A DNA stretch of 64,000 nt from Belnapia moabensis DSM 16746 (GCF_000745835.1 NZ_JQKB01000010.1:91953-155952); one strand, 5' to 3'. Positions 45,842-56,542 are shown, counted from the first letter of the stretch. The notes: a model not told the origin generated them from the letters alone. A program made the numbers and translations.

Positions 45842-46726
45842 ATGGAACAGGCTGCCGGCGTGATCGGCCTCGGTATCGTGGGCGGCGCCATGGCGCGCAA
45901 CCTGCGGGAGGCGGGGTGGAAGGTCTTGGGCTTCGACACCAACCCGGCCCGCCGGGCGGAGGCGGCCGCTTCGGGCATCGCCATCGCGGAGGATGCGGTG
46001 GCGCTGGCGCGGGAGGTGCCGCTGCTGCTCACCAGCCTGCCGCGGCCGGGCTCGCTGCACGACACGGCGTCAGCCCTCGCTGCGGCCGGGCTGCCGCCCC
46101 AGCTGCTGGTCGAGACCAGCACCTTCACCCTGTCGGACAAGCAGGCGGCGGCCGAGCTTCTGGCCGGGGCGGGGCACCGGATGCTCGACTGTCCGCTCTC
46201 GGGCACCGGGGCGCAGGCAGTGAATCGCGACCTGGTCGTCTATGCCAGCGGGGACAGCGCGGCGATCACCGGACTTGCGCCCTTCTTCGCCGGCTTCGCC
46301 AGGGCGGTCCACGACCTTGGCGAGTTCGGCAACGGCACGCGGATGAAATTCGTCGCCAACCTGCTGGTCGCCATCCACAATGTCGCCTCGGCCGAGGCCA
46401 TGGTGCTGGCGCGGAAGGCGGGGCTCGACCTGGCCCAGGTGGTGGAACTGGTGCAGGATGGCGCCGGCAGTTCCCGCGTCTTCGAGCTGCGGGCGCCGAT
46501 GATGGCGGCGAACAGCTATTCGCCGCCCAGCATGCGCATCTCCATGTGGCAGAAGGACATGGCGGTGATCGGCGAATTCGCCGCTTCGCTCGGCTGCCCG
46601 GTGCCGCTCTTCAGCGCGACCCAGCCTTATTACGCCGCCGCCATGGCCCATGGGCTGGGCGGCGAGGATACGGCGGCGGTCTGTGCCGTACTGGAGCGGC
46701 TGGCCGGCATCAGGCATGAGGGATAG
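45842..46726 (+). CDS. NAD(P)-dependent beta-hydroxyacid dehydrogenase
   Basis: This 294-residue enzyme belongs to the 3-hydroxyisobutyrate / 2-hydroxy-3-oxopropionate reductase family. The N-terminal Rossmann motif is GVIGLGIVGGAMARNL (about residues 6-21). The substrate motif DCPLSGTGAQAVNRDL resembles DAPVSGG, and the catalytic Lys lies in GNGTRMKFVANLLVAIHN. GGAGGAAAC precedes the ATG at 45842. The exact hydroxyacid is not predictable. It stands alone and is divergent from the small membrane protein and cupin genes. Confidence 0.9.
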   Translation: MEQAAGVIGLGIVGGAMARNLREAGWKVLGFDTNPARRAEAAASGIAIAEDAVALAREVPLLLTSLPRPGSLHDTASALAAAGLPPQLLVETSTFTLSDKQAAAELLAGAGHRMLDCPLSGTGAQAVNRDLVVYASGDSAAITGLAPFFAGFARAVHDLGEFGNGTRMKFVANLLVAIHNVASAEAMVLARKAGLDLAQVVELVQDGAGSSRVFELRAPMMAANSYSPPSMRISMWQKDMAVIGEFAASLGCPVPLFSATQPYYAAAMAHGLGGEDTAAVCAVLERLAGIRHEG

Positions 46727-46916
46727 CGAAGGCCATGGGCGAGCCATGTCCCCACGAGACGGGCCGGGCCTTGGCTAACCTATTGAAATAAAATCCGGTC
46801 CGAGGCCCGCAAACGTCAGCGTGTCAAAAAGGGAACGCCTGGGTCCCGATGCAAAGCAGCCGGTGTTACCAAACGGGTAAGGGCTGTATGCTGGGGGTTC
46901 GAACCAGGAGCACCGA

Positions 46917-47189
46917 ATGGGAGAGGCGCAAGGCCAGACGGCCCCTGCGCGGCGGTCATCCCCGCCGGAGGACCTCGCCGCGCTGTCCTTCGAGGACGCG
47001 CTGGCGGAGCTGGAAGACATCGTGAAGTCGCTGGAAGGCGGCCGGAGCACGCTTGCCCAGGCCATCGCCGATTACGAGCGCGGCGCCGCGCTTCGTCGGC
47101 ATTGCGAGCAGAAGCTCGCCGAGGCGGAAGCGAAGGTCCAGGCGATCGTCGACGCCCCCGGCGGCCCCACCCTCCGCGACGTGGAATGA
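46917..47189 (+). CDS. xseB: Exodeoxyribonuclease VII small subunit
   Basis: The 90-residue XseB subunit joins XseA in a nuclease that degrades single-stranded DNA. The core SFEDALAELEDIVKSLEGG followed by LAQAIADYERGAALRRHCEQ is the family signature; the first 20 residues are a variable tail. AGGAG precedes the ATG. It starts a run xseB-ispA-dxs-tlyA, a common order in alphaproteobacteria. The 190 bases before it contain no gene that I can support. Confidence 0.95.
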   Translation: MGEAQGQTAPARRSSPPEDLAALSFEDALAELEDIVKSLEGGRSTLAQAIADYERGAALRRHCEQKLAEAEAKVQAIVDAPGGPTLRDVE

Positions 47190-47190
47190 G

Positions 47191-48102
47191 ATGAGCATGA
47201 CCACCGAGACCTTGGACCTCCGCCGCGCCATGGCGATGGCGGCGGAGGAGATCGATCAGGCCCTCGACATCCTGCTGCCGCCGGAGGAGGGGCCCGAGGC
47301 CCGGCTCTATGCGGCCATGCGCTATGCGGCGGTCGGCGGCGGCAAGCGGCTGCGCGGCTTCCTGGTGCTGGAAGGCGCCCGGCAGTTTGGCGTCTCTCGC
47401 CATGCGGCGCTGCGCGTCGCGGGCGCGATCGAGATGCTGCATGCCTACAGCCTCGTCCATGACGACCTGCCGGCGATGGACGACGACGACCTGCGCCGCG
47501 GCAAGCCGACCGTCCACAAGGCTTTCGACGAGGCAACAGCCATCCTCGCCGGAGACGCCTTGCAGACCCAGGCCTTCGCCGCGCTGGCGCATGAGGACAC
47601 GCATCCGGATCCGGCGGTGCGGGTGGAGCTGGTGCGCTGCCTCGCCCAGGCCGCCGGCGCACGCGGCATGTGCGGCGGGCAGATGCTCGACATGCTGGCC
47701 GAGGAGAGCGGCGACCCGCTCGACGAGGCTGCTATCGGCCGCTTGCAGACGTTGAAGACCGGCAAGCTGATCGAATTCTCCGCTGAGGCGGGCGCGGTGC
47801 TGGGCAAGGCCGCGGCCTCCCAGCGGCACGCGCTGCTCGGCTACGGGCGCGACCTCGGCGCCGCCTTCCAGATCGCCGACGACCTGTTGGACGCGACGGT
47901 CACCGCCGAGGAGGCGGGGAAGCGCACCGGCAAGGATGCCGAGGCCGGGAAGGCCACCCTCGTCTCCCTGCTCGGGCTCGAACGGGCACGGTTACAGGCC
48001 GACCGGTTGGTGGCCCAGGCCAAATCCCATCTTGACGTCTTCGGAGAGAGGGCAGACCTCTTGCGCATGCTCGCAGATTTCGTGATCGAGCGGAGGAGCT
48101 GA
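47191..48102 (+). CDS. ispA: Polyprenyl (farnesyl/geranyl) diphosphate synthase
   Basis: The 303-residue enzyme condenses isopentenyl diphosphate with allylic diphosphates. The first Asp-rich motif is [14 protein letters not shown] (from residue 91) and the second is DDLLD (from residue 230). GGGKRLRG near residue 50 binds diphosphate. Chain length, C15 or longer, cannot be fixed, but ispA is the usual neighbour of xseB and dxs. The ATG follows the xseB stop by one base, and its stop overlaps the dxs ATG (TGATG). Confidence 0.94.
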   Translation: MSMTTETLDLRRAMAMAAEEIDQALDILLPPEEGPEARLYAAMRYAAVGGGKRLRGFLVLEGARQFGVSRHAALRVAGAIEMLHAYSLVHDDLPAMDDDDLRRGKPTVHKAFDEATAILAGDALQTQAFAALAHEDTHPDPAVRVELVRCLAQAAGARGMCGGQMLDMLAEESGDPLDEAAIGRLQTLKTGKLIEFSAEAGAVLGKAAASQRHALLGYGRDLGAAFQIADDLLDATVTAEEAGKRTGKDAEAGKATLVSLLGLERARLQADRLVAQAKSHLDVFGERADLLRMLADFVIERRS

Positions 48103-50024
48103 TGTCCGTCCCCTCCGCCACCCCGCTCCTCGACCGCGTCAAGATCCCGGTCGACATGCGCAACCTCTCCTCGGAGCAGCTGAAGCAGCTCGCCTCCGAG
48201 GTCCGGGCCGAGACGATCCACGCCGTCAGCCAGACCGGCGGGCATCTCGGCGCTTCGCTCGGCGTCGTCGAGCTGACGGTCGCCATCCACGCCGTCTTCG
48301 AGACGCCGCGGGATCGGTTGATCTGGGATGTCGGCCATCAGGCCTATCCCCACAAGATCCTGACCGGGCGGCGCGACCGCATCCGCACGCTGCGCCAGGG
48401 CGGCGGCCTCTCCGGCTTCACCCGCCGCAGCGAGAGCGAGTACGACCCCTTCGGCGCGGCCCATTCCTCGACATCCATCTCCGCCGGCCTCGGCATGGCA
48501 GTGGCGAGCGAGTTGAAGGGCGATCCGCGCAACGTCGTCGCCGTGATCGGCGACGGCGCCATGAGCGCGGGCATGGCCTATGAAGCGATGAACAATGCGG
48601 GCGCCGAGAAGTCGCGCCTCATCGTCATCCTCAACGACAACGACATGTCGATCGCGCCGCCCGTCGGCGCGATGAGCGCCTATCTGTCGAAGGTCGTCTC
48701 CTCCCGGCCCTTCCTGTCCATCCGCGACATGATGGCGAAGCTGGCACGGCGCTTCCCGGCGCCGATCGAGCGCGCCGCCAAGCGGGCGGACGAGTATGCG
48801 CGTGGGCTGCTCACCGGTGGCACGCTCTTCGAGGAACTCGGCTTCTACTATGTCGGGCCGATCGACGGGCACGACCTCGACCATCTGCTGCCGATCCTGC
48901 GGAACCTGCGTGATACCGAGCTCGGCGAGCCGGTGCTGCTGCATGTGGTGACGCAGAAGGGCAAGGGCTATGCGCCGGCCGAGGCGAGCGCCGACAAGTA
49001 CCATGGCGTCGTCAAGTTCAACGTCGTCACCGGCGAGCAGCAGAAGCCGCCGCCGGGGCCGCCAAGCTACACCAAGGTCTTCTCCAACGCGCTGATCGCC
49101 GAGGCCGAGGCGGACAGCCGCATCGTCGCCGTCAACGCGGCGATGCCGGCGGGGACGGGGCTCGACGCCTTCGCCAAGCGCTTCCCGAAGCGCAGCTTCG
49201 ATGTCGGCATCGCCGAGCAGCATGCCGTAACCTTCGCCGCCGGCATGGCGACGGAAGGGATGAAGCCCTTCTGCGCCATCTACTCGACCTTCCTGCAGCG
49301 CGGCTACGACCAGGTCGTGCATGACGTGGTTCTGCAATCGCTGCCTGTGCGCTTCGCGATGGATCGGGCGGGGCTGGTCGGTGCCGATGGCGCGACCCAT
49401 GCGGGCAGCTTCGACATCGCCTATCTCGGCTGCCTGCCGGGAATCGTGCTGATGGCGGCGGCCGACGAGCTGGAGCTGATGCATATGGTCGCGACTGCGG
49501 CGGCCATCGACGACCGGCCGAGCGCCTTCCGCTATCCGCGTGGCGAGGGCCTCGGGCTCGAGCTGCCGAAGCGGGGCACGCCGCTCGAGATCGGCAAGGG
49601 ACGCGTGCTGCGCGAGGGGACGAGCGTGGCCATCCTCTCCTATGGCGCCCGGTTGCAGGAATGCCTGAAGGCGGCTGAGGAACTCGGGGCGCGCGGGCTC
49701 TCCACCACCGTCGCCGATGCGCGCTTCGCCAAGCCGCTGGACACCGACCTCGTCGAGCGGCTGGCGCGGGAACATGAGGTGCTGATCACCATCGAGGAGG
49801 GCTCGGTGGGTGGCTTCGGCAGCTTCGTGCTGCAGCACCTGGCGATGCGCGGGATGCTCGACCATGGGCTGAAGGTGCGACCGATGTGCCTGCCGGATCG
49901 CTTCATCGACCATGAGGCTCCTCGCAAGCAGTATGACAAGGCGGGGTTGAACGCCGCGCAGATCGTCGCCATGGCGGTCGCGGCGCTCGGCGCCGGTGCC
50001 GCGGCGCAGCCGGCGCGGGCCTGA
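48102..50024 (+). CDS. dxs: 1-deoxy-D-xylulose-5-phosphate synthase
   Basis: Dxs condenses pyruvate and glyceraldehyde-3-phosphate, the entry step of the MEP isoprenoid pathway, using ThDP. The 640-residue protein shows [14 protein letters not shown], the ThDP motif [18 protein letters not shown] and the catalytic-Glu segment [17 protein letters not shown]. The C-terminal transketolase domain is complete. It is co-transcribed with xseB and ispA. Confidence 0.97.
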   Translation: MSVPSATPLLDRVKIPVDMRNLSSEQLKQLASEVRAETIHAVSQTGGHLGASLGVVELTVAIHAVFETPRDRLIWDVGHQAYPHKILTGRRDRIRTLRQGGGLSGFTRRSESEYDPFGAAHSSTSISAGLGMAVASELKGDPRNVVAVIGDGAMSAGMAYEAMNNAGAEKSRLIVILNDNDMSIAPPVGAMSAYLSKVVSSRPFLSIRDMMAKLARRFPAPIERAAKRADEYARGLLTGGTLFEELGFYYVGPIDGHDLDHLLPILRNLRDTELGEPVLLHVVTQKGKGYAPAEASADKYHGVVKFNVVTGEQQKPPPGPPSYTKVFSNALIAEAEADSRIVAVNAAMPAGTGLDAFAKRFPKRSFDVGIAEQHAVTFAAGMATEGMKPFCAIYSTFLQRGYDQVVHDVVLQSLPVRFAMDRAGLVGADGATHAGSFDIAYLGCLPGIVLMAAADELELMHMVATAAAIDDRPSAFRYPRGEGLGLELPKRGTPLEIGKGRVLREGTSVAILSYGARLQECLKAAEELGARGLSTTVADARFAKPLDTDLVERLAREHEVLITIEEGSVGGFGSFVLQHLAMRGMLDHGLKVRPMCLPDRFIDHEAPRKQYDKAGLNAAQIVAMAVAALGAGAAAQPARA

Positions 50025-50778
50025 GGCGGCCATCGCCAAGGAACGCGCCGACCAGGCGCTGGTCGACCGGGGGCTGGCGGAGAGCCGAACCCGAGCGCAG
50101 GCCTTGATCCTCGCTGGCAAGGTCTATTCCGACACCCAGCGGATCGAAAAGGCGGGGCAGATGCTGGCGCCGGGCGCGCCGCTGGAGGTGCGGGGGCAGG
50201 ACCACCCCTGGGTCTCGCGCGGCGGGGTGAAGCTCGACCATGCCATCCGGCATTTCGGGCTTTCCCCGCAAAGCAAGGTCGCTCTCGATGTTGGCGCCTC
50301 CACAGGCGGCTTCACCCATGTGCTGCTGCATCATGGGGCGGCGCGGGTTTTCGCCGTGGATGTGGGGCATGGCCAGCTGGCCTGGAGCCTTCGCAACGAC
50401 CCGCGCGTCACGGTGATGGAGCGGGTGAATGCCCGTTACCTGGAGGCCGGACACCTTGACGCTGTGCCGGAGGTGCTGGTTTGCGATGCCAGCTTCATCG
50501 GCTTGCAGGTGGTGCTGCCGCAGCCGCTCTCGCTCTGTCCGCCGGGGAGTTGGGCAGTTGCACTGATCAAGCCGCAATTCGAGGTGGGGCCGGCCGTCGC
50601 CAAGGGCGGAGTAGTGCGGGATGCGGCGGTACATCGCGGCGTCTGCCGGAAGATCGAGGAGTGGTGGGGGTCGCTGCCCGGCTGGCGGGTGCTGGGAGTG
50701 GAGCCGAGCCCACTGCTGGGGCCGGAAGGAAACCGGGAGTTTCTGATTGCTGCGGTGCGGGATAAGCTTCCGACATGA
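49996..50778 (+). CDS. tlyA: TlyA-family rRNA methyltransferase / haemolysin-like protein
   Basis: The protein has an N-terminal S4 RNA-binding domain ([23 protein letters not shown]) and a FtsJ/RrmJ-like methyltransferase with the SAM motif [16 protein letters not shown] and VDVGHGQL. TlyA proteins methylate ribosomal RNA; the haemolysin name is historical. The start is uncertain: GTG at 49996, inside dxs, is the only standard start in front of the domain and has no ribosome site. A non-standard ATC at 50031, behind GAGGCGG, would start exactly where the family usually does. The stop overlaps the next ATG. Confidence 0.88.
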   Translation: MPRRSRRGPEAAIAKERADQALVDRGLAESRTRAQALILAGKVYSDTQRIEKAGQMLAPGAPLEVRGQDHPWVSRGGVKLDHAIRHFGLSPQSKVALDVGASTGGFTHVLLHHGAARVFAVDVGHGQLAWSLRNDPRVTVMERVNARYLEAGHLDAVPEVLVCDASFIGLQVVLPQPLSLCPPGSWAVALIKPQFEVGPAVAKGGVVRDAAVHRGVCRKIEEWWGSLPGWRVLGVEPSPLLGPEGNREFLIAAVRDKLPT

Positions 50779-51197
50779 ATGACGCACCGACCCTGTTCGA
50801 CCCCACCTCCGCCGGTTGGAAGCCCCTGCGGCCGGAAGGCTACCCCGCCCTGATCGGCCCCTTCTGGTTCAAGCGGGAGGAGGGAGGCTTCCGCTACGGC
50901 TTCCCGGCTGAGCCGCGCCACCTGAACAATGGCGGCGTCGTCCATGGCGGCATGCTGATGAGCTTCGCCGATGACGTGCTCGGAATGACTGTTTGGGAGG
51001 CCGCCGGGCGCAAACCCTGCACCACGGTGCAGCTCAGCACGCAGTTCATCTCGCCAGCGCGCGTCGGGGATTTCGTCGAGGGGAGGGCAGAAATCCTGCG
51101 CGCGACACGGAGCGTGGTGTTCGTTCGTGGACTGGTGACGGTCGGCGGCCGCACTGTGATCCATGCAGATGGAATCTGGAAGATCCTTGGCGCCTGA
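50775..51197 (+). CDS. PaaI-type hotdog thioesterase
   Basis: A 140-residue single-hotdog thioesterase of the PaaI/4HBT group. The active-site segment is HLNNGGVVHGGMLMSFADD (about residues 49-67), with the HGG turn and an Asp. These enzymes hydrolyse acyl-CoA thioesters; the acyl group is unknown. It overlaps tlyA by four bases and ends the xseB operon. Confidence 0.88.
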   Translation: MNDAPTLFDPTSAGWKPLRPEGYPALIGPFWFKREEGGFRYGFPAEPRHLNNGGVVHGGMLMSFADDVLGMTVWEAAGRKPCTTVQLSTQFISPARVGDFVEGRAEILRATRSVVFVRGLVTVGGRTVIHADGIWKILGA

Positions 51198-51218
51198 TGG
51201 CGACGCCGCGGGTGGCGG

Positions 51219-51359
51219 CTATTCCGCCGCGATCTGCGCCTCCGCCGCGCTGATCTCGGCCAGCAAGGTCCAGACGCGGTGCGGGTCCATCCGCACATCG
51301 GGGTCGTTCAGCAGCTGGTCCAGCTCGTCGAGCTTGGCCTGGAATTCGCGGTCGGTCAT
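51219..51359 (-). CDS. Small hypothetical protein (46 aa)
   Basis: The short frame encodes MTDREFQAKLDELDQLLNDP followed by DVRMDPHRVWTLLAEISAAE and a short acidic end. It is all-helical and acidic, with no cysteine or membrane span. A GAGGAATGGAG site precedes the ATG. Small proteins with this LNDPDV..DP.RVW.LL look occur in alphaproteobacteria and are labelled inconsistently, some as release-factor-like. It converges with the thioesterase gene. The good ribosome site and regular helix pattern support it. Confidence 0.62.
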   Translation of the reverse strand: MTDREFQAKLDELDQLLNDPDVRMDPHRVWTLLAEISAAEAQIAAE

Positions 51360-51476
51360 GCGGCTCCATTCCTCTCTGCCCTGCCAGCATTGCCGGCAGC
51401 GGCAGCGTCGATCAGTGCCGCAGGGAAACGTGGCAGATTGAAGACGGTTTCCTTCCGACCCCCGATCAAGAAGTCG

Positions 51477-52730
51477 CTACATCGAGGACAGGATGGCCGG
51501 CGCCAGGGCCTGGAGCTTAGCTGCCGGGTGCGAGGGATTGCGGAAGCGCAGCGCTGGCTCGGCCGCAGCATCCGGCGGGGCGGCACCGAACATCTCGAAG
51601 CGCGAGGCACAGGTGACGGCGACCACGCGCCGCGCCGGCGGCGTGGTCAGGAAGCGGCGAACGGCGCCTTCCAGCTCCAGCTGCTCGCGCAGGCCACGCC
51701 ATTCGGTGCGGTCGAGATCCTCGAGGAAGACGGCGGCAATGCCGGGTCGACGGCCGGACAGCCGCGCCTCCGCCATCAGCCCGAGACGGCGGGCGACGGC
51801 GCCGGCGATCTCGTTTTCCCGCCCTGCCCGGGCGGCGAGGACGAAGACACTGCCGCTCGGCGCGTCGGTGGTGATGGCGAGATGTGCTTCAGGCCCGAAT
51901 TGCGCGCGGAGGCGGGCGGAAAGGCCGGGCATCCCCTGTTGCGGCCCGGTGAGGACCAGCGGATCGAGTTTCAACACCGCCTGGCTGCCGGCTTCCTGCC
52001 GCTTGCCGGAGGCGAGCATGCCGGTGATGCACTCATGAAGGGTGGCCAGCTGCTCGGGGCCAGAGATGCCCTCGGGAAGGGTCATCTTCAGCAGGTAACG
52101 GCCAGGATGGGCCGCAAGCCAGGACTGCAGCTCAGGATTGAGACGGTCGACCAGGGCGTACCAATCGCCCCGATGGACCGGGCGGCCCTCCTCGGCCGAG
52201 ACCGTCTCGCAGATCACTTCCGCGCTGGCGCCGTCCCGTTCCGCCAGAATGTCATGGGGCGTGCCCTCGACCAAGCCGGTGAAGCGGATGGCGAAGCCGC
52301 TCTCGCGCAGCAGGGCGGCAGTGCGAAGCAGGTGAAACAGCGGGATGAGCGTCGCCTCGCCAGTGAGGCCGGCGAGAATCTGGTCGCGCATACGGGCCCG
52401 CGGGCCATCGGGCAGGCTGTCGGCCAAGCGGACGGCTTCCTCGGCGAAGGCGGAAACCAAGCGCTCGGTGCTGCTGGCGCGGGTCAGGGCACGGCGGCCG
52501 GAAAGGCGGGCGAGGGCCAGTTCCAGCGCATGGCGCTGCTGGGCGGCGCGGCCAGCGAGGGAATTCGCCTGAGCACGGTTGCCGATATCGGCAAGTCGGG
52601 CAGCCCAGGTGGCTTCGCCGCAGAGCGCGACGAAGGCATCGAGGCCAGGATTGGCAGCGGTCAGGCTGGGCGAGGCGGGGAAGCTGCTGCCCCGCTTCAA
52701 CTGCGCTGGCTGCGGATCGGCGAAGGTCAT
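51477..52730 (-). CDS. Unrecognised conserved-looking protein (417 aa)
   Basis: I do not recognise this 417-residue protein. The first 130 residues are mostly helical. The middle has a beta-rich segment FAIRFTGLVEGTPHDILAER with D160, then SAEVICETVSAEEG with E171 and E175, which recalls a PD-(D/E)XK-type core in which the usual Lys is absent. It is followed by RGDWYALVDRLNPELQSWL and a second beta region. The C-terminal part (RRVVAVTCASRFEMFG and PSHPAAKLQALAPAIL) is again mixed alpha/beta. No signal peptide or membrane span is seen. It is divergent from the metalloprotease gene. Confidence 0.78.
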   Translation of the reverse strand: MTFADPQPAQLKRGSSFPASPSLTAANPGLDAFVALCGEATWAARLADIGNRAQANSLAGRAAQQRHALELALARLSGRRALTRASSTERLVSAFAEEAVRLADSLPDGPRARMRDQILAGLTGEATLIPLFHLLRTAALLRESGFAIRFTGLVEGTPHDILAERDGASAEVICETVSAEEGRPVHRGDWYALVDRLNPELQSWLAAHPGRYLLKMTLPEGISGPEQLATLHECITGMLASGKRQEAGSQAVLKLDPLVLTGPQQGMPGLSARLRAQFGPEAHLAITTDAPSGSVFVLAARAGRENEIAGAVARRLGLMAEARLSGRRPGIAAVFLEDLDRTEWRGLREQLELEGAVRRFLTTPPARRVVAVTCASRFEMFGAAPPDAAAEPALRFRNPSHPAAKLQALAPAILSSM

Positions 52731-52871
52731 GGCTTCGTCTCATCCTTCTCGTTAATGCTGCTAAGCGCCTCCGCAGGGAAATCGTCAAGGGGCTTGCGCT
52801 AGGAACCGGAACCTCGTCCAGGCCTGCTGCGCTTTGGCTCTGCTCGCGTTTCCGTTTACTGCAGGGATTTC

Positions 52872-54596
52872 ATGGCCGAATACGATCCGCTTCTTGCTTA
52901 TTTGGACGGAATGCCGACGGCGCGCTGGAATTATCCGGACGTGCCCGGCACTCCGGCCGAGGTGACCTACAGCTTCATGCGAGCGGTGCCCGCCTATGAC
53001 GCGCAGGCGAATCATCCCGGCTTCGCACCGCTTGACGTGTCGATGCAGGCGGCGACGCGGGCGGCGCTCGGGGCCTGGGCGGCGGTCGCCAACCTGACCT
53101 TCACCGAGGTCTCCGATTCAGGGTGGGGCGGCGCGATCCGCCTCGGCAGCTTCGATACGACGGCGCTTCCCGCAGATTCGCCGCTGCATGGGGTAGGCGG
53201 CTATTCCTATTACCCCAGCTTCGTCGGCGGCGAGCCGGTCGATCTCGGCGGCGATCTCTATCTCGGCCGCTACGCGGAGAATGCGCAGACAGCGCCAGGA
53301 CAGTATGGGCTCAAGACGCTGACGCATGAAGTCGGCCATTCGATCGGGCTGAAGCACCCCTTCGAGGGTCCCCTGACCTTGCCGGCTTCGGAGCAGAATC
53401 TCAGCCATTCGATCATGAACTACCATCCGCCGGAGAATGCCTCGGTGGTCAGCGTCACCGGAACGGCGGAAGACTACAGTTATGTCGAGATGCCGCTCTA
53501 TCCGAGTGGGCCGATGCTCGACGACATCGCTGCCGTGCAGGCGCTCTACGGCGCCAACATGATCCATGCGGCGGGCAGCGACACCTATTCTTGGGCCACA
53601 AATGCCCGCTTCTTCCAGACCATCTGGGATGCGGGCGGGACCGACACCATCGATACCTCGAACCAGGCACTGGACTCGGTCATCGACCTGCGCGACGGGC
53701 GCTTCTCCAGCATCGCCATGCGCGAAACCGAGGCGGAGAAGCGGCTGGAAATCCCGGCCTTCGCCTCGGAGGCGCCGACCCCGACCTATGACGGGCACGA
53801 CAACCTGGCGATCGCCTTCGGCGTGGTGATCGAGAATGCCAAGGGCGGGGTTGGGGATGATTCCATCACCGGCAATGCGGTGGCGAATGCCCTCGATGGC
53901 GGTGCCGGAGCGGACAGGCTCGATGGTGGCAATGGGGGCGATACGCTGCTGGGCCGGGGCGGCAATGACTCGCTGCTCGGCGGAGGCGATGCCTCGGTGG
54001 ATCGGCTGCTGGGCGGCGGCGGCAACGACACGCTCGAGGCCGCCTCGGGCCGTGGCGAGGCGGATTGGCTGGCCGGCGAAGCGGGCGACGATGTCTATAT
54101 CGTCGACAGCACGCAAGATGTGGCGAGCGAGGCGGCAGGGCAGGGCACCGATACGGTTCAGGCCCGCATCCCGGGCGGGAGCTACCAGCTGCCGGCCCAT
54201 GTCGAGAACCTCGTGCTGGAGGGTACGACGCGCACCGGCCAGGGCAATGGGCTCGACAACCGCGTCACCGGCAATGCCGGGGCGAATTGGCTGATGGCCG
54301 GGGAGGGAGCGGATACGCTCGATGGTGGCCGCGGCAATGACGTGCTCTTCGGCGGCGCGGGTGCCGATACCTTCGCCATCGGCAACGGCACGGGCGCCGA
54401 CCGGATCGGCGACTTCACGCATGGCATCGACCATATCCGCCTGGCGGGATTCGCGGGGCTCAACGCCTCTAACATCCTCGGCCATGTCAGCAATCAGGCC
54501 GGCGGCGCGGTCGTCACCCTCGATGCCGATGACAGCATCATCCTGGCCGGAATCGCCAAGGCCGCGCTGACGGCGAGCGATTTCGTCTTCGCCTAG
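52872..54596 (+). CDS. Serralysin-type (M10) RTX metalloprotease
   Basis: A 574-residue secreted zinc protease. The zinc motif [12 protein letters not shown] gives ligands H152, H156 and H162, and the Met-turn is SIMNYH with M182. The N-terminus has no signal peptide, as expected for type I secretion. Calcium-binding RTX nonapeptides ([36 protein letters not shown] and degenerate copies) occupy about residues 325-500. The protein ends with the typical DFVFA. No type I secretion genes lie in the window. AGGGA precedes the ATG. It shares a CTAG stop with aroC. Confidence 0.92.
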   Translation: MAEYDPLLAYLDGMPTARWNYPDVPGTPAEVTYSFMRAVPAYDAQANHPGFAPLDVSMQAATRAALGAWAAVANLTFTEVSDSGWGGAIRLGSFDTTALPADSPLHGVGGYSYYPSFVGGEPVDLGGDLYLGRYAENAQTAPGQYGLKTLTHEVGHSIGLKHPFEGPLTLPASEQNLSHSIMNYHPPENASVVSVTGTAEDYSYVEMPLYPSGPMLDDIAAVQALYGANMIHAAGSDTYSWATNARFFQTIWDAGGTDTIDTSNQALDSVIDLRDGRFSSIAMRETEAEKRLEIPAFASEAPTPTYDGHDNLAIAFGVVIENAKGGVGDDSITGNAVANALDGGAGADRLDGGNGGDTLLGRGGNDSLLGGGDASVDRLLGGGGNDTLEAASGRGEADWLAGEAGDDVYIVDSTQDVASEAAGQGTDTVQARIPGGSYQLPAHVENLVLEGTTRTGQGNGLDNRVTGNAGANWLMAGEGADTLDGGRGNDVLFGGAGADTFAIGNGTGADRIGDFTHGIDHIRLAGFAGLNASNILGHVSNQAGGAVVTLDADDSIILAGIAKAALTASDFVFA

Positions 54597-55696
54597 TTGC
54601 GGGGGAGGCGTGCCTCGCTCGGTGCGTCCGGGTTCTGCGCGCGGTGGCGGAGGAGGTGGTCGGCCAGCACCAGGGCCAGCATCGCCTCACCCACCGGCAC
54701 AGCGCGGATGCCGACGCAGGGGTCGTGGCGGCCTTTGGTCTTCACCTCAACCTCCTGGCCGAAGCGGTCCACGGACAGCCGAGGGGTGAGGATGGAGGAG
54801 GTGGGCTTCACGGCGAAGCGGGCGACGATAGGCTGACCGGTGGAGATGCCGCCGAGGACGCCGCCGGCATGGTTGTCGCCGAAGACCACTCGGCCGTCGG
54901 GGCCCATGCGCATCTCGTCGGCATTGGCCTCGCCGGTGAGGGCGGCAGCGGCGAAGCCCTCGCCGATCTCGACGCCCTTCACCGCATTGATGCCCATCAG
55001 GGCGGCGGCGATGTCGGCATCAAGCTTGCCGTAGATCGGCGCGCCGAGACCCGGCGGGACGCCCTCCGCGACGACCTCGATCACGGCGCCGAGGGATGAG
55101 CCGGATTTGCGTGCCTCCAGCAGGCGCTGTTCCCAGCGAAGGGCAGCGCCACGGTCGGGGCACCAGAACTCGTTCTCCTCGACGGCGGCCCAGTCCCAGG
55201 CCGTGCGGTCGATGCGATCGTCGCCCATCTGCACCAGTGCGCCGCGGATGGTCACGCCTTCCAGCAGGCGGCGGGCGACGGCGCCGGCGGCGACGCGCAT
55301 CGCCGTCTCGCGCGCCGAGGAGCGGCCGCCGCCGCGGTAGTCGCGGATGCCGTATTTCAGCTCATAGGCGATATCGGCATGGCCGGGGCGGAAGCGGTCC
55401 TTGATCTCGCCGTAGTCCTTGCTGCGCTGGTCCTGGTTCTCGATCAGCAGGGAGATCGGGGTGCCGGTGGTCAGCCCCTCGAAGGTGCCGGAGAGAATGC
55501 GGACTTGGTCAGGCTCCTGCCGCTGCGTGACGAAGCGGGAGGCGCCGGGGCGGCGGCGATCGAGGAAGGGTTGGATATCGGCTTCGGTCAGCGCCAGCCT
55601 AGGCGGGCAGCCATCGACGACGCAGCCGATGGCGGGGCCATGGGACTCGCCCCAGGTGGTGACGCGAAAGAGGTGGCCGAAGCTGTTGTGGGACAT
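54593..55696 (-). CDS. aroC: Chorismate synthase
   Basis: AroC makes chorismate, the branch-point precursor of aromatic amino acids and other aromatics, using reduced FMN. The 367-residue protein starts [20 protein letters not shown] and contains the RRRPG region, the FMN-binding [18 protein letters not shown], and the C-terminal [13 protein letters not shown]. The gene follows fabI on the minus strand after 12 bases, so they form an operon. Confidence 0.97.
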   Translation of the reverse strand: MSHNSFGHLFRVTTWGESHGPAIGCVVDGCPPRLALTEADIQPFLDRRRPGASRFVTQRQEPDQVRILSGTFEGLTTGTPISLLIENQDQRSKDYGEIKDRFRPGHADIAYELKYGIRDYRGGGRSSARETAMRVAAGAVARRLLEGVTIRGALVQMGDDRIDRTAWDWAAVEENEFWCPDRGAALRWEQRLLEARKSGSSLGAVIEVVAEGVPPGLGAPIYGKLDADIAAALMGINAVKGVEIGEGFAAAALTGEANADEMRMGPDGRVVFGDNHAGGVLGGISTGQPIVARFAVKPTSSILTPRLSVDRFGQEVEVKTKGRHDPCVGIRAVPVGEAMLALVLADHLLRHRAQNPDAPSEARLPRN

Positions 55697-55708
55697 CGCG
55701 CGCGGCGG

Positions 55709-56542
55709 TCAGACCGTGCTGATGTCCGGCGCGTCCACCGACTTCATCCCCACCACATGGAAGCCGCTGTCGACATGGTGCACCTCGCCGGTGACGCCGG
55801 CGGAGAGGTCGCTCAGCAGATAGAGGCCGGCGCCGCCGACCTCCTCGATGGTGACGTTGCGCTTCAGCGGCGAATTATACTGGTTCCACTTCAGGATGTA
55901 GCGGAAGTCGCCGATGCCGCTTGCGGCCAGGGTCTTGATCGGCCCGGCGGAGATGGCGTTCACCCGGACGCCGATGCCGCCGAGATCGACTGCCAGATAG
56001 CGGACGCTGGCCTCCAGCGCGGCCTTGGCGACGCCCATAACATTGTAATGTGGTGTGACGCGCTCGGCACCGAGATAGCTCATCGTCAGCAGCGAGCCAC
56101 CCGGCTTCATCAGCGGCACGGCGCGCTGGCTGACCGAGACGAAGGAGTAGGTGGAGATGTCGAGCGCCTGCAGGAAGACGTCGCGCGGCGTGTCGAGATA
56201 GCGACCGCGGAGGTAGTCCTTGTTGGCGAAGCCGATGGCATGCACCAGGAAGTCGAGGCCGCCCCAGGCCTCCTTGAGGGCGGCGAAGGTGGCGTCGACG
56301 CTGGCGTCGTCGGTCACGTCGCAGGGCAGGACGAGCTTGCTGCCGACACTTTCAGCCAAGGGGCGGACGCGGCGCTCCAGCGCCTCGCCCTGGTAGGTGA
56401 AGGCGACCTCGGCACCCTGGGCCGCGACGGCGCGGGCAATGCCCCAGGCAATCGAGCGGTCATTGGCCACCCCCATGACAAGGCCGCGCTTGCCCGCCAT
56501 GAGCGTGCCGGTGGGGGCGTCTGCGAGTGGCGCGTCGGACAT
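55709..56542 (-). CDS. fabI: Enoyl-[acyl-carrier-protein] reductase (NADH)
   Basis: FabI carries out the last reduction of fatty-acid elongation. The 277-residue protein has the FabI glycine pattern GLVMGVANDRSIAWGIA, Tyr156 in SYLGAERV, and the catalytic pair Tyr166-x6-Lys173 (YNVMGVAK). The 24 residues upstream in the open frame are not family-like, so the start at 56542 is used. It is co-transcribed with aroC and divergent from pdxH. Confidence 0.96.
   Translation of the reverse strand: MSDAPLADAPTGTLMAGKRGLVMGVANDRSIAWGIARAVAAQGAEVAFTYQGEALERRVRPLAESVGSKLVLPCDVTDDASVDATFAALKEAWGGLDFLVHAIGFANKDYLRGRYLDTPRDVFLQALDISTYSFVSVSQRAVPLMKPGGSLLTMSYLGAERVTPHYNVMGVAKAALEASVRYLAVDLGGIGVRVNAISAGPIKTLAASGIGDFRYILKWNQYNSPLKRNVTIEEVGGAGLYLLSDLSAGVTGEVHHVDSGFHVVGMKSVDAPDISTV

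Noticed and set aside
46880..46916. GGGGGTTCGAACC followed by GAGCACC, like the 3' end of a tRNA
   Set aside because: The five bases on either side of the TTCGAAC loop do not pair as a T stem, and no acceptor or anticodon arm fits upstream.
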